Assembly: GCA_015179045.1 (NCBI GenBank)
Contig: WHUZ01000027.1
Span: 186,001 to 250,000, forward strand
DNA length: 64,000 bases
DNA from: Kalaharituber pfeilii
Lineage: Eukaryota > Ascomycota > Pezizomycetes > Pezizales > Pezizaceae
Direction of reading: 5' to 3'
A model generated the notes under the pieces. The model saw only the letters and a list, made by a program, of their open reading frames with translations. It had not been told where the DNA came from and made no database searches. Shown in pieces: positions 12,601 through 25,435 of the stretch (within the stretch, counting starts at the first letter, position 1; each line of letters begins with the position of its first letter). Made by a program: the position numbers and the translations under genes.

Positions 12601-14774
12601 ATGTCCACGGCTACGCCAGCTAGGAAGCCCACTAGCACGGCAAACCGCAAGTCCCTCATTGGCACAGGGGCTCCCCCGCGATCGCCAACTCCCTCGAGGG
12701 ACACGTTGTCCTCTGCTACCAACGGCACTGCGGGCCTGATTGGTAGGCGCCATACAGTTCGTGAAGGGCCACTCACCAACGGCCATGCCTCACAGGGCTC
12801 GATATCTTCACTGCGCAATGGCGTGAGTGCGCGGTCGGCTGTAAAACGCCCGTCCATATCTGGCCCCGTTGACGATGCCCAGCTGTTGGAGAAGGATGCT
12901 ATCATTTCTGAGCTTCGCCAAAAGGTTGCGAAGCTCGAGGCCAACGCCGAGGCGGCCATGGAGAGCTTCACGGATCAAATGAAGTCCCTCCAGACGAGGA
13001 TGGAAGAGGCAATTGAGGAGGCCAGCAAGATGGAGGAACTACTACACTCGAAGGACGAGGTGATTGAGCAGTTGCAGAATCAGGAGAAGGATATCCAGAG
13101 ATCCAAGAGGGAGCAAGAAAACATCTATGATGCGGAGGTACGCTTTCAATCTGTGCAGAACCCTTCACTCAACTCCATGACTCACGTTTGGTGCAACAGC
13201 GGATGGCCTGGAACCAAGAGAAGGAAGAGCTGGCGGAAAAGGAAGTGGAGCTCAACACTACTATCCAAAGGCTTAAGGAGTCACTTGCGCAAGCCCAGAA
13301 GGAAAGATCCGTAGAGGAGATTAGCAGTGGCCATAGCCGACGCATGTGTAAGTGATTGCCCGTACATCGCATATTCAACGTGAAACGATCCTAACAGGAG
13401 ATGCTTAACAGCAATCGCGGGTGAATATCAACAAGAAGATGGGGTACAGTTTGCACCGCCGAGCTCTTCTGGGAGTCGAACCCCTCCCCGAAATGGCTCC
13501 AATAACCTCTTATTCCAAAAGGACAAGATCATCCAGCAGCTTCGACTTGAACTTGCGGAAGCCCAGATTAAGGTTGCCGAAGCAGACCATATGGGTGGTT
13601 CAAGGGTCCATGACCTCGAAAAAACACTCATGGAAGTTCGTATGGACAATGCAAAGCTTATGGAGGAGAACGAGAGCTTCCAGCTCTTGCTGAGCCAGGC
13701 TACTCTGAATGGGGAATTTTCACGTAGTGACTTTATGACTAACGCGTTCTCAGACAATCCAGTGGGTGATGGAGACGAGCAGGATAGTGATCATGACCAC
13801 CCCAGACGCAGGAAGGATATGTCTCGACGAAACTCAGTCGGACTGGGATCTTGCCTTGCACATGAGCTTGAGGACCTTGAGGATGCTGAAGAGGCCGAAC
13901 ATGAGCATCAAAGGAAGTTGGAAGCAGAGATCAAGTCCCTGAAAGATCATAACAAGGTTATGACCATTTACATTAATCAAATCCTAGAGAGATTATTGGA
14001 GCATAAGGACTTTGAAGCTATTCTTGACAAGACACCCTCCTTGGGTAGTATCCAGGCAGGGCAGAAGGAGAGCGCCACTGCACCTCCTCCACCCCCAGCT
14101 GCGGAGAAGCCTAAAGGTATATTTGGCCGTGCTCGCTCAAATACTTCAAAGGTAGCACCACAAGCACCACCTACACCACCGGTGAACAAGCCAGTGCCAG
14201 CCCTTCCAGCTCCAGGCCACGAGCCAGGATTACTCTACAAGGCTCCATCCCCGTCCATGCGGGCAGGACCAACAGGTTTGCACCACAGAAGATCCGAATC
14301 TGAAGCAGGCGCCGCAGCTTATACCAATGGAGCTAATGTAGTCAATACCACGATACCGAGAGCTCTTCCACGAGCAAGCACCTTCGCATCCCCAACCACG
14401 CCAACATCTGATAGATACACGGCACGCCCTTCAAAATCTAGACATTCTGTTGCATCCAGCGCGTCGGTTGGAAGCTCGATTTCGGATTTCTCGAGTGAGG
14501 CCTCCAGTCCAACGACGAGTCTGGGAAGTGGAACCGGGGCGATCTCAGGGAAATCGTTGAGACCGTTGACATTAGTGGATGGGAACGTTAAGAGCGTTGA
14601 GGACAAGAATAGGGCTAAAAGGAGTAGCTGGTGAGTGTTGCATCCGATTCTGCTTAATTTAGGGAACTAGGATTTTTGCTTACAAGAGAGTTTAGGTTGG
14701 GTTGGTTCAACCGCGGTAAGGAGGAAGAGCCGCCTTCCCCTACCATTGTTTATGAACAGAAGGAGGTTGAGTAG
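12601..14774 (+). CDS. Coiled-coil protein with disordered Pro/Ser-rich tail (fungal family, function unknown)
   Basis: Four exons (12601-13137, 13200-13347, 13412-14630, 14696-14774) keep frame and give 660 residues starting MSTATPARKPTSTANRKSL. Residues 1-95 are basic and Ser/Thr-rich. About 100-230 and 255-320 have long heptad-like coiled coils rich in E, K and L. A conserved-looking block, NKVMTIYINQILERLLEHKD, follows near residue 405. The rest is low complexity with poly-Pro and Ser/Thr, and the last exon encodes WLGWFNRGKEEE. The layout (basic N-terminus, coiled coil, short WFNRG tail) recalls uncharacterised fungal proteins sometimes labelled M protein repeat. A cytoskeletal or microtubule role is plausible but not shown. 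The third donor, GTGAGT, splits a Trp codon. Confidence 0.85.
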
Positions 14775-15839
14775 GGTGCACTTTGACAAAACCAGTAGCA
14801 TCCTTTTATCTTGTTCTTTTTCTTCTGTGTTTTATCTGAGTGAGTAGCCAAATATGAAAAAAAAAATATCAAGGGGCTGTTGTGGACACGACGCATGCAC
14901 AAAAAGAACAAAAACAGGAAATTAGGGATAACATGAATAAGAATAAATAACAACAAAGATTTATGAATAATGATGAATTGATGAATGTTAATCAAACACT
15001 GGTGGTCGGGTCAGTGAATGAGGAGGAAGGTTCGAGGGTCGGGGTGGTGGGAGTTAATGAAAATCCGTTTTGCGTTTCCCATTTGTATACTGTGTACTAT
15101 GCGGCCTTTTACTATTTCGTTTTTTTCTTTGTGTGTGTTTTTTTTTTTCCCCTTTCTTTTGTTATTCTGAGTCGTCTTGAAATTTCTGCTTGGGGGGTTT
15201 TCTTGGATTTCGATTCATGCGCTGTGTGCTGTGTTGCTATCTCGTGATACAACCTTGATATTTTTCTCTTTCTCTTCTAACTTTTATTTTAAACTGAGAT
15301 ATACTCTACATATTTCCTTTTTTCCTTTCTGTTTTTTTGTTTTGGTTTGCAGGATAGTCAATCAAATCCTTGTTTGCTCGTTTGTTTGCAATGTGTGGGC
15401 AATCGAACCAAGACTTTTAAAGCCCTTAATTAATCAAGCTTTGCACTTGTGCACCGTGATTTCTGGACATTGCAGTGCTCAAGTACCAAGCAAATCTCAG
15501 TCTTATTGGTGGAACCCTTACATGTTGTCAGCTCCCTGTCAGTGTATTCACAGTCTTATTCTAGGGTACTTCCTTACACAATGATACTTTCTGAATCGCG
15601 GATTCTTACAGCATTGAGACTGACTGCAGAGACGTCCGTTACCCTCTTCTCAGTTCACCACCTCGTGACATGCGCCAAGACTGTCAACCCCAACCAATCA
15701 CATTAGTTTCATAGCCCATCCACCCAACTACCCTTGCGATTGCAATTGCGGAACCTTGAACCCTTACCTCAAACGTTCCGCAAGCTCATATATCTCCACC
15801 ACAGCTCATTCCTTCGTTTTCCAACTGAGACGATACACG
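14775..15839. other. Intergenic region between two plus-strand genes
   Basis: T-rich runs around 15110-15340 may be the 3' flank of the coiled-coil gene or promoter of the next. No gene is recognised. Confidence 0.45.
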
Positions 15840-16807
15840 ATGACTGCTAGTTTACGGTTACCTCTGCGGATGCTGCTCCGACGACCGGTGCGCATGGTAG
15901 TGGCGTCGTCGTCGTCGTCGTCGTTGAAAGTGGCTGGTCCTCAGCGGGGGATCTCGTCGACTGCAGTGCGGTGCAGTGATGCTTTGGCTGTGGTACGTAT
16001 TTTAGTACCCATTGCGTCTTCTAAGTTTACCCCGGATGCTTTATTTCGATGGGGAAACTGACACTCAACTACCCCGCACCCGACCCCACGTTGGCACACA
16101 TAGCACCGCAACACCCCCAACAACAACCCATCCATACCGTTCAAATTCAGCCGCGAGAACGAGCCATTGGTGGCCGAGATTCTGAAGCGCTACCCGCCGC
16201 AGTACAAGAAGGCCGCCGTCATGCCGCTGCTCGATCTCGGCCAGCGTCAGCACGGCTTCTGCTCCATTAGCGTCATGAACGAGGTTGCGCGGATCCTGGA
16301 GATGCCGCCGATGCGTGTGTATGAGGTAGCGACGTTCTATACGATGTACAATCGATCGCCGGTGGGCAAGTACCACTTGCAGGTGTGCACGACGACGCCA
16401 TGCCAATTATGCGGGAGCGACGGGGTTATGAAGGCAGTCGAGGAGGTAACTGGGTTGAAGCCGGGGGAGACGGATAAGGAGGGGATTTTCACATTCAGTG
16501 AGGTGGAGTGTTTGGGGGCATGTGTCAATGGTAGGTTGGGGTTGAGGCTATTTGAGCTAATACTTGCTGATGTCGACGCCCAGGCCCAATGATCCAAATT
16601 AACGACGACTACTACGAGGACCTGACGCCGGAGACTACACGCAAGCTCCTTGAGGCTCTCAGGACCGCAGCGAAGAATCCAAACGCAGCATCTAAGATTC
16701 CGCCACCAGGCCCGCTCAGCGGAAGGCAGACTTGCGAGAACTCAGCAGGCCTGACGAACTTGACGAGTCCGATGTGGGGGCCGGAAGTGACCAGGAAGGA
16801 TTTGTAG
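15840..16807 (+). CDS. NADH:ubiquinone oxidoreductase 24 kDa subunit (NDUFV2 / NuoE homologue)
   Basis: Peripheral-arm subunit of mitochondrial complex I that carries the [2Fe-2S] cluster N1a next to the flavin subunit. Three exons (15840-15992, 16104-16530, 16584-16807) join in frame to 267 residues. Exon 1 is a mitochondrial presequence: [20 protein letters not shown], no acidic residues early, then a serine run encoded by a GTC repeat. The mature part starts around SDALAV and continues [20 protein letters not shown]. The core [20 protein letters not shown] is intact. Cluster ligands are Cys146 and Cys151 (CTTTPC) and Cys187 and Cys191 (ECLGAC). The end is [20 protein letters not shown] followed by a family-like tail. 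Confidence 0.96.
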
Positions 16808-17519
16808 GGTGGGGAGTTGGTATGGGAGTAGAAGGGGCAATTGTAGATAGTAATTTGAGAATCACGATGGGGTGCATGCGGCAAGAAGCGGAATACTTCA
16901 AAGCTAGAGTACTATTCTAAGCAAATGTCAGCGTTGTGCAGCATGAGAGAGGAGAAAAGCTCTGCTCTCTCATTCTATTAAATTATTTTATATTTTTTGT
17001 TGCTAGAGAGTTTTTCCCTTTTTTTCTGGATTCGGTTTCTTTGGTAAAATGTAGCTAAAATATTCTGCCATATATATATAAAGCAACAATATTAACAGCG
17101 GAGATCTCAGATCATGAAACTTTTCACTGTTCTCTGATGAAATTTGCTCAAACTCCTAAGTTTCAATCATAAAGTTCCTGCACCTTACAGTAAGGCTGCA
17201 GGATCAGAATGGCGGGGAATCACCATGAGTTTTTGTCCTGGCCCCGTGCATGCTATTGAGCACGTTAATGCATTGTGTGCGCCCGCGGTGTGGGGATATA
17301 TTTATAGAGTCCTGGGGGAGGGGGGGGGGGAACCTTGTGGGTTGCATGGTGGGGCTGGGTGGGACTGTCGAGATACCCCACATAATGTTATATCTACGAA
17401 GTACACTTCCTGCGCCCAATCCAATTCTAACGTTAGCTCACCCCACAACTACACCTTCCCTTGATTTTTGATACCGGGCCGCCTAATACACCCACATCCA
17501 ACCTCTTCGCTCTCCCACC
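16808..17519. other. Intergenic region of 0.7 kb
   Basis: Contains a short TA-repeat (about 17071-17082) and a G-rich stretch (17315-17335). Nothing gene-like is seen. Confidence 0.45.
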
Positions 17520-18610
17520 ATGCCCTCCGGCGCCGCGCCGCCCCCGGGTGGCTTCCGCACCGCCTACACGCAAGGCGTCGGGCAATACTACAGCTCTCAC
17601 GGACATACGTACCGCAACCCTCACGTCGTCGGCGTCACCAAATGCATCCACGCAATCCTCCACCGGCTTCTGCCACCGATTTCAGGTGCTCCTGCGGTGC
17701 CGAAGGACCGGGACGTCGTTTATGAACTCGATACCCTTGGTGCGGATGATGGGGGGAATGGTGGTGGCAGTGGTGGTGGTGGAGGGTGGGGGAGGGATAG
17801 TGTGGTGGGGGATGGGCTGGCGATGTTTGATTTGGGCGCGGGGGGAGGCGAGGCGACGGTGGCGGTGCGGGAGTGGGTGGGGAGGTGGATGCCGAGTTTG
17901 GTTGAGTATGGGGAGCGGGAAGAGGGTGACGATGATGGTGGGGAAGGGGTAGGAGTAGGGAAGGATGGGGATGGGGATGAGGATGGGAATGGAAGCGCGG
18001 GAGAGCGGAAAGGGAGGTTGAAGATCTATGCGTGTGACCCTTACACGGCGAAACTGTACGAGGAGCGGGTGAATGCGCATTTACGGCGGGGCGAGGCTAC
18101 AAGCCAGAGTGGAGATAGCGCTGTGCAGGGGGAGGACGAGGAGAGAGAGGAGAAGGAACAGGAGGCGGGTGATGCTGGGGCTGATGGAGGTGCCGACGCT
18201 GGAGCCCTTCAACCATCATCACCATCATCACCACAGTCCCACTCTCACCCCATCCCCACCCCCAACCAAACCACCCCTTCGTCCCCTGCCACCCCCACTC
18301 CTTCCTCGACATCCTCACCCACGGCCTCGACACCCTTCTCTCACTCCCCACGCCGCCCACCCTTCCCCCTATCGACCTCCTCATAGCCTCATTCTCCCTG
18401 CACCTCTGCCCACCTCACCAGCTCCCCCCGCTCCTCTACGAGCTCTCGCGCCACTGCAGATGGCTCATCGTCGTCGCGCCCCACAAGAACCCGCACGTGC
18501 CCGGAGGAGGCGAAAGCGGGTGGCTGGGGCCCGCGCTGGAGGTTGTGGTGAGGAGAGGAAGGGAGAGGGTGAGAGGGAGGGTGTGGAGGAGTTGTTGTAC
18601 TGGGTATTGA
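17520..18610 (+). CDS. SAM-dependent methyltransferase-like protein with Gly/Glu-rich inserts
   Basis: The first frame starts MPSGAAPPPGGFRTAYTQGV and contains a class I methyltransferase motif I, MFDLGAGGGEATVAV, near residues 102-116. KIYACDPYTAKLYEERV then looks like the acidic end of strand 2. The fold seems to resume in another frame from about 18275: SFLDILTHGLDTLLSLPTPP, DLLIASFSLHLCPPHQLPPL and WLIVVAPHKNP, ending TGA at 18608-18610. An intron is therefore needed between about 18130 and 18270, and I could not fix its ends. The substrate is unknown. Long glycine and acidic runs (about residues 77-92 and 145-170) and the G/C-skewed coding sequence are odd. A frameshifted pseudogene is the alternative. 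Confidence 0.6.
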
Positions 18611-19245
18611 AAGGATGTGGGGGGGAGGGTGACAGCAGCGGGGACGGTAAAGTGTTTCAAGGGCGTTCTGGGTACATGTGCATAGTATATCCTTCTACTG
18701 TACAATATATTTATTTTTTTATATAGATGCATTATATAGTTGGTTTTTTGTTTTAGTACATATATTTATGTGTTCAGCTTAAGCTTGATATGCAAACATT
18801 CACCCCTGATTCAAATACCTTTGTATCTCTATATAAAACCACATGCAACATTTTTTTATTTTATTTTTCATTTCTGTTCTCATTCTTTGTTTTTGTCCTC
18901 TCACCATGAAAACAAACATACACAAAAAAAAAAAAAAAAAAAAATAAATAAATAAAAAGGAGCTTATATAACTCTCCACTTATTTTATTTTACGTTTCAT
19001 TTTTTCTGTCGATTTCAAGTTGGTAGTACCGTACTACTCTGCAGACACAAGGGACATAGCCAATAGCCATTTAAAGAAAAAAACAACAGGAAAAAGAAAA
19101 AAAAGAAATTAACAAAAACAACATGCATGACCAAAGGAAAAAGCATACGCCCAAATCACAGCAGTTTCACTCCATTTCTGTTACCCTGAGTCATTTCACA
19201 CAGTCTCAAACGCTGAGCAAAACCAACAAGTTAGAAAAACACTAC
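18611..19245. other. Convergent intergenic region, A/T-rich
   Basis: Holds the 3' flanks of the methyltransferase-like and NASP-like genes. A poly(A)-like run lies at about 18926-18944. Nothing else is seen. Confidence 0.5.
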
Positions 19246-20863
19246 TTAAGCAACCACCCCGTTCGCTGCTCCACCCCTCCCCACCACACTTGCGCTCCCA
19301 CCCTCTTTCTCCTCCTCATCGATCGTATCCTCTACCTTCGCCTTCTTACTTCCCGCATTTACTCCGCCACCTTCCACTACCTTTCCCTCTACATCCATTT
19401 TCTCCACGTCCTCAATCTTCCTCTTTGCCCCTCCAGGCTGTGACACTACCACCTCCTTTTGTATTGGCGCCGGCGCCAGCTCAGTCTCCGCCGCAGTTTC
19501 CTGTGCAGGAGCGGGTGCAGGAGCAGCTTCAGGTACGGGCTTCGGCTTCGGCTTCTTCTTGACCAACCCACTCACGTCCTTCGCCGCCTTGACCGCCTCC
19601 TCGACCCTCTTCCTCCGCTCTTCCGTACCCTCCCCGCCTCCACCGACCAATTCCCTCAGCAGGTCCTTGACCACCTCGCTTTGGCCCTCTTCTCCCTCTA
19701 CCGGCGCCCTCAAATCCACCAGTCTCTGTTCCAATTCCCTGACGATCTCTCTTGCATCCTCTAGACTCTTGCTTGTGACATCCTTTGCCTTGCCTTTCCC
19801 CTTCCCTTTATCGTCACCGCCCCCTTCACTCTCACGGATCGCGTCCTCCTCGATTGCAATCCTCTCTTTACAGCTCTGGATCGCCTTCTCCATGTGTTCC
19901 GCCGCGGCCTCTCGTCCCTTCTTGACCAACTCGTCCGGCACGCCCTCCATTGCAGCCTCGAACTCGAGCGCCAGAGAAAGCTTGTAGTGCGCTTCAGAAA
20001 TGAGCTTGTCGGAGAAGGGCAAGAGAGTGGATTTGAGCTCGAGCGACGAGCGCAGGTCCTTGACGGCTTGCGGGAAGGACTCGGATTCAAGCGAGATCTC
20101 GCCGAGCAGGTCATACGTGTCTGCAAGGTGCATCTTCGTTTCCCGGATTTGTTCCTCTGTAAGGTTAGCTGTGGCGGCGGCATCTGCAGCCGCGGGTTCC
20201 TCAGCAATGGTGCTCAAATCCCCGTTGGAGGCAGTCGTAGAAGTGTAATTCGGGTCAAGGGACTTGTGGAACAAGACACGGGCGAGATCCAATATCTCCC
20301 ATGCATTCGCAAAGTCATCTTCTTCGTCCCCTGCGCCTCCTCCTTCACCATCTTCCGCCCCCTCCCCTTCTCCGTCCTCGTTTCCCTCCTCCTCCCCGCC
20401 TTCCTCATCGGAATTATCCCAGTTCTCATCCCCTTGGAACGAGAACACACCTCCCTTTGGCGGTTGTGCTGCCGCTGCCGCCCCTGTTGCAGCTCCAGCA
20501 GCATCCTTCTTACTTTTTGCCTTTGTCTCGCCTTTGGTATCGTCATCCTTCTTTGCTGCTGTGCCCAAGATGTCTGATTTCGAGACGGCAACTTGGTACA
20601 GAGACTTTCCGTAGAGGTAGAGCAAGTGCGCATTGCGAGGGTCATCCTCGGAGCCCCGGATGCGAGCTTGGAGTTCGCAGGCGGAAGCGAAGAGCGTGGT
20701 GCTGAGAGGGTATTGCTTGAGGGAGTACGCTTTGACGGCGGAAGCAGTAAGCTGCGCGAGCTCCTTTTCTTGTTCGGAGGAGGCCGTCTCAGTAGGTTCA
20801 GCGGCGGGATTGGGGTCAGGCGGGGCTTGAGCAGGAGCGAATTCGGTATTGGCGGTCGTGGCT

Positions 20864-20906
<43 letters not shown>

Positions 20907-21087
20907 CAGGAGCGGGATCGGCGGCTGTAGATACGGCTGTTACTGCGCTGCTACCCTCATCAGCCCCACTAGCAACAGGCTCCACGTTCTCCATGGGCAC
21001 ATCAGGCGCCTCGGTAGTGGATGCAGGGATAGCATCAGGAATTGGCGTTGTTGGGGAGGCGGCGTCTGGCGAGGTCGAGGTGGACAT
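19246..21087 (-). CDS. NASP / SHNi-TPR family histone H3-H4 chaperone (Hif1/Sim3 type)
   Basis: Single exon, 613 residues. Residues 1-105 are disordered and include a run of 14 Thr. About 106-175 is the first TPR (EKELAQLTASAVKAYSLKQY ... LLYLYGKSLYQVAV). Residues 226-258 are a Glu/Asp/Gly-rich acidic insert that interrupts the TPR array, a hallmark of the family. About 259-380 is the remaining SHNi-TPR region (MHLADTYDLLGEISLESESF, SEAHYKLSLALEFEAAMEGV). The C-terminus is Lys/Glu-rich with basic clusters (KKKPKPKP, GAKRKIEDVEK, GSKKAKVED) that fit nuclear import. Members bind H3 or H3-H4 and hand them to chromatin assembly. Family assignment is strong; orthology to a named yeast protein was not tested. 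Confidence 0.88.
20864..20906. repeat. (GTA)n trinucleotide repeat inside the NASP-like gene
   Basis: About 14 GTA units read as ACT on the minus strand and encode the poly-Thr run at residues 62-75. Length variation would change the protein without breaking the frame. Confidence 0.85.
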
Positions 21088-22821
21088 TGTTTTATGTGTA
21101 TTTGTGACTGCGAGTATGTGAGTGTGGACTGTGTATATGTGAATAAGTGGATGTGTGATGGGGTGTTTGTTGCGCAGGCGTATGGGTTAAGAGATGTGTC
21201 TGTTTGTGTTTGTATGTTGTGGGAGTTTAAATGGGCTTGTGGATGTGTCGTGTGGTTGTGGATGGGGGGCGTGGTGCTTAAGTAGTGGTGGCAGTGCGCT
21301 CCGTTTGTTACACGGCAAGGTAAAGTTTGCTTGTGAGGACCAGACCGATTGGATTGATTGATTGAGTGGAGACCCTGATTGTATGCCCCACTTATGTAGT
21401 ATGCTGTACGAAGAGGTTTGTAACTGTTTCAATGTTTGCACAGTGTGTAGGATGTGCTTTGTGTTTTGGTGATTGTGATGTTGGTAGGCAACCCCTTCAA
21501 CGTCCACAGCGCACCAAAGCACCCAAGTACCAGGTATCTATAATTTTGATGTGGTTCAAAGGTCAGAGGTGGGGGGGGGATATGGAAAGATGGAAAGAAC
21601 AGAGATAAAGGAAAGTTCACGCCGTTTGTAGACAGCGGAAGGAACCACACCAGGCGTTGATTGAATCTTAGCGCTAAGATGCACATGCTAGTCAGTACTT
21701 GAACTTAGGGCTGAGAACAGAGAGCACCAATTGCAACGTACCTCAAGTCTTATTGTTTGCGTGTGTTCGATGGCTGTGGTGGTGGATGCAGAGTGGTGTG
21801 CGCGGATCGATGCTACTACAGGCTACCATAGCATATCACAGGGCCTTGTCTTGCGAACGTGAATGTGAAACGCAACGACAGTACGAGTACTCATACATGC
21901 GGCTGCGATGAGGCTGGCCTGCAGCGCGGAGCAGTAGGGCGGCGGGGCAGGATGGAGGGCAGCGGCACTTGCATTCTTCTATCATATCGATTGAGAATCG
22001 GATATAGAGGACACTCTGCCGACAACTCTCCTCATGAACGATGCCTCTTTTCTGGACAAAAGCAAGCGCTCTCGCGTGTCTCTCTTCCTGTCGCGCTATC
22101 CACGCTAGCGTCGATGAACGCGTACCGTCGCGTCTCCCGACGTCGGCGGTGAGCTCATCGAGAGACTCGATTGTTACAACAGTGATCGCCCGCGAATAAG
22201 ACCATATTCAAGAAGAAGATCCTAGTTGACAGTGTTTGCACTTCAACCATTCAGCGTACTGTTGACTAAAACCATATTCCTTGAGCAAGGCTATACTGCA
22301 CTTTCTCATGGTGTATCCAGAGATAGCGAGATTGATACTGAGGGAGTACCAAACTCCCGTGTATGAGCAGACAGCTGCAGACCGAGTGAAATACTCGTGG
22401 AAGTGAGAATATGTGCTGGCTATGAAGCAGTGATTTCATGTATATATATCATGCCTGCTCAGCACATGTACCTCTGAGGTCCATACCCGCTAGTACAGAG
22501 TACTCTACTGAGCCGCGAATAAGACACAAGATCCTAGCAGCGAGATCCTCGCCTGCACAGGTCTCGTGTATGATATCGTCTTATTCGTGGAATTTTGCTG
22601 TGCCTCATTCTTGCAAAACAGAAAGGCAGCACAAGGCGTTCCTACACAAATCACCTGCGCCGCCCCATCCTGCAATGCCCCTCGACAAAGGCAAATCGCG
22701 CGACAACTTTCCCCGCCGCAATTCCCACCACCAAGCCCGCCTGCTCGCCATCCACATCCGCACTCGGCCCTCCGCTCCCCCCCCCGTCTTCACCAGGAAG
22801 CCCACCTCAATCATTGACTTT

Positions 22822-22854
<33 letters not shown>

Positions 22855-23969
22855 CCCCAGCTCTACAAATTTGAATGTAGGCCACCCTTACCTCTTGAAT
22901 ATGCAGAACTGTGGATCCCATCTTATCAAGATGGGGGGTGGCGGGGATTGTACTAGTACACGTAAGTATCGGTACATACTGTGTAGGTGCACCCATCGGC
23001 AACGGCAATCGAGCGAAAGAGTCAAGGATTAATTAGTTCTCGGGAAGAACATATCCCGGAGTCAGCATCTTAAATACATACTGCTAATCTACTAACCTAA
23101 AAGCATCGATACCCCATCGCTTTTGCATATGTATATTGAACTCTTATTCCGCTGGCTTACTTAACCTGAACTCGAGCCTGTGCTTGCTTTCTATAATTGC
23201 GGTGTTCAAAGTTTCAAAGTATATAGAGCACACGCAATCCAATCCGTGGGGGCCTGCATGAATCGTCGGGTGATTGGGAGCTTGAGCGTACAATAACGCT
23301 GAATTGGAGAAACGTTTCGGGTGAGCATTTACCTAAAGGAATGTAGTGCCAACATGTTGCTGTACTTTACTGTTCAATTAGAACTATTATAGTTTTTACC
23401 ATCTGTGTTTGATTTTGCTTGGTTGCGATGCAAACGTCCACTGTACTTGTATATACTTGATCGGGAAGCCGCAATAAAAGCCGCATCCACTTTTGTCCCA
23501 ACTGTCGGCCTATCTGCACAAAGAACTGGCAATTAACAACCAATCAATATTCACAAACCAAATATATAAAAATACAGACAAATGAAATGAACCATCCAGG
23601 CCATCCCAACACCCCGCAGTCTCGGGAACCAGAACACCTAATACCCAGCTCACAGCTCCCCGGCCCTCAAAAATCTCAAACTCACATCATGAAGAAATCA
23701 AACAAACAAAAAAAAAAGACATATTCCCAAAAACTCCAGTCAAAAACTGAACCAAGAGACCCAATATGTAGGAAAACAAACGGAAAAGGAAAAAGAAAGA
23801 TTACATACATATATACATACATACATGTACATACTGGTCATAGTGCATGTTCATTCTATACCTGGATAAAATATACCCAACCATGTTCTTCCCCCATCTT
23901 TTCAGATCTCCTTACGAGGGTAATCTATAATCCCTCGTAGCTCTTATGCTCACACCCAAACAACGTACA
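21088..23969. other. Intergenic region of 2.9 kb, no gene recognised
   Basis: Contains a pure T run at about 22826-22855. Open frames are short and unconvincing. The NASP promoter must lie at its left end. Confidence 0.45.
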
Positions 23970-25332
23970 CTACACCTTCCTCTTCCCTTCCATTCTATCC
24001 CCTTCCTCACCTTGCATCCCTTCTCCAGCACTATCCCTCCTCTCTCCTCCACTTCCGCCCCCATCCTTGACCTCCATCTCCCCATCTGAACATAACCCTG
24101 CCCTCTGCAACTCCTTCCATTTCGGCCCGCTCGGCCCATCCCCCACGCCCACAGCCCGCCATACTCCATACTGCCTCTGATCTCCCACTGGCAACTGCTT
24201 ATTCCCCCAGTGCCCATCAAAATGTGCCAATCTATTGGCGCCTCCGAGTTCAAGGTTGCAGAGCGAAAGACGTAGATCGAGTCCCCTGCGTCCTCGGTGG
24301 CGTTTTGTTTACGATTCCGGCATTCAGATGGATACGGTGGTGGAGACGGTGATGGGGTAGGGTGCTGAGGCCGCATAAGTCAAGGGAGTAAATTGCCGTA
24401 TTGCGAACTGGGTCCCAGAGGGAGTCGGCGTACGTGTGGTCCGACAGGAGGCCGAAGGGAGAAAGAAACCTGTGCGTACCGAAAACCTTTGTTTCTCTTA
24501 TATTAGTACAGAAGCTTCCGCTCGGGGGGCAGAGGGTAAGAGCCTAAAGCTTACCCAGCAGCAGGATAATTGGCATGTGCCCCATACGCAACGTATGTAA
24601 CAGGCTATTAATTTTTATCAATGAACTTCTCTCAACTCCCCTCTCATTTCGGAGAATACCAATACGTACCCTCTTCCCAATCTTCTCCACCGCCTCAAAT
24701 GCTACCGCAACCCCATTCGAATGCTCGCTAAAAAACATCACCTTGAGTTCCCCGTCCACAAACCTAATCATCGTATACTCCCTGTCCGCCGCAGTAGCAA
24801 TTTCTAATGGTCAGCAAAAATATCCTGTTATGCATACCCCCATTCCGCCCGTGCAAACCAGTTCCTCTCTGCCCCCCCTTCGAACAAAATAAAAAGAAGG
24901 CACACATACCAGTCTCCTACGACTCCCAAACCTCATTCCCAACACGTCTGGCCCCAAATAAAACCCATAAAAGTAAAACGCGTCCGTCAACATTCCCGAC
25001 CCCGCCGATGCAGCCGTCACTGCTGCTTATATCCCTTAAAATCGCTCAATCAACTCCCTTTCGCCCTTTTCTACAACAATGATAGTCGACTTTGCCTCAC
25101 TCCTTCCTCTGCTCAGCGGGTCGGGCTCCTTGATCCCCTTACCCGCCAGCCACTCCGGCTTTTGATGCGGGTTGTCGTTACTGTTCAGAGAAGTGAGTGG
25201 AGCAGGAGATACTGCGATAGGGGTGTAATTGATGTGAGGTGTTGTTGCTGGAATTGATTGATAATGTGGGTGGGACGTTAGGGATCTTTCTTGTTTTTTT
25301 ACACCTTCCCGAAGGATGAGGGGCCTTTCCAT
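23970..25332 (-). CDS. Probable multi-exon gene, exon structure unresolved, function unknown
   Basis: Several minus-strand blocks look like protein rather than chance. One starts at 25332 (MERPLILREGVKKQ ...). A second, about 25020-24905, reads ASAGSGMLTDAFYFYGFYLG and then PDVLGMRFGSRRRL before a GTATGT donor. A third, about 24795-24670, reads RFVDGELKVMFFSEHSNGVA before GTACGT. A fourth, about 24440-24380, has PFGLLSDHTYADSLWDPVRN. A last frame, RLAHFDGHWGNKQLPVGDQR, runs to TAG at 23970-23972. The blocks are in different frames with intron-like joins between them, but I could not make one model keep frame throughout. I do not recognise the family. It could be an active gene with short introns or a decaying one. 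Confidence 0.4.
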
Positions 25333-25376
25333 TACATTGTTGTTTATTTCTACCTTTATCTCCTATGTACTTAAAA

Positions 25377-25435
25377 TCGCCATAGTCCCTAGGGTGGCAC
25401 GCGATCAATGATTAAAAAAAAAAGATAAAAAAAAA
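25377..25435 (+). mobile_element. Micro-retroposon, type B copy
   Basis: The B unit (CGCCATAGTCCCTAGGGTGG then CACGCGATCAATGATT) is followed by an A-rich tail broken by one GAT. No clear target-site duplication, so probably an older copy. It is the only one in the left 30 kb. Confidence 0.6.
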
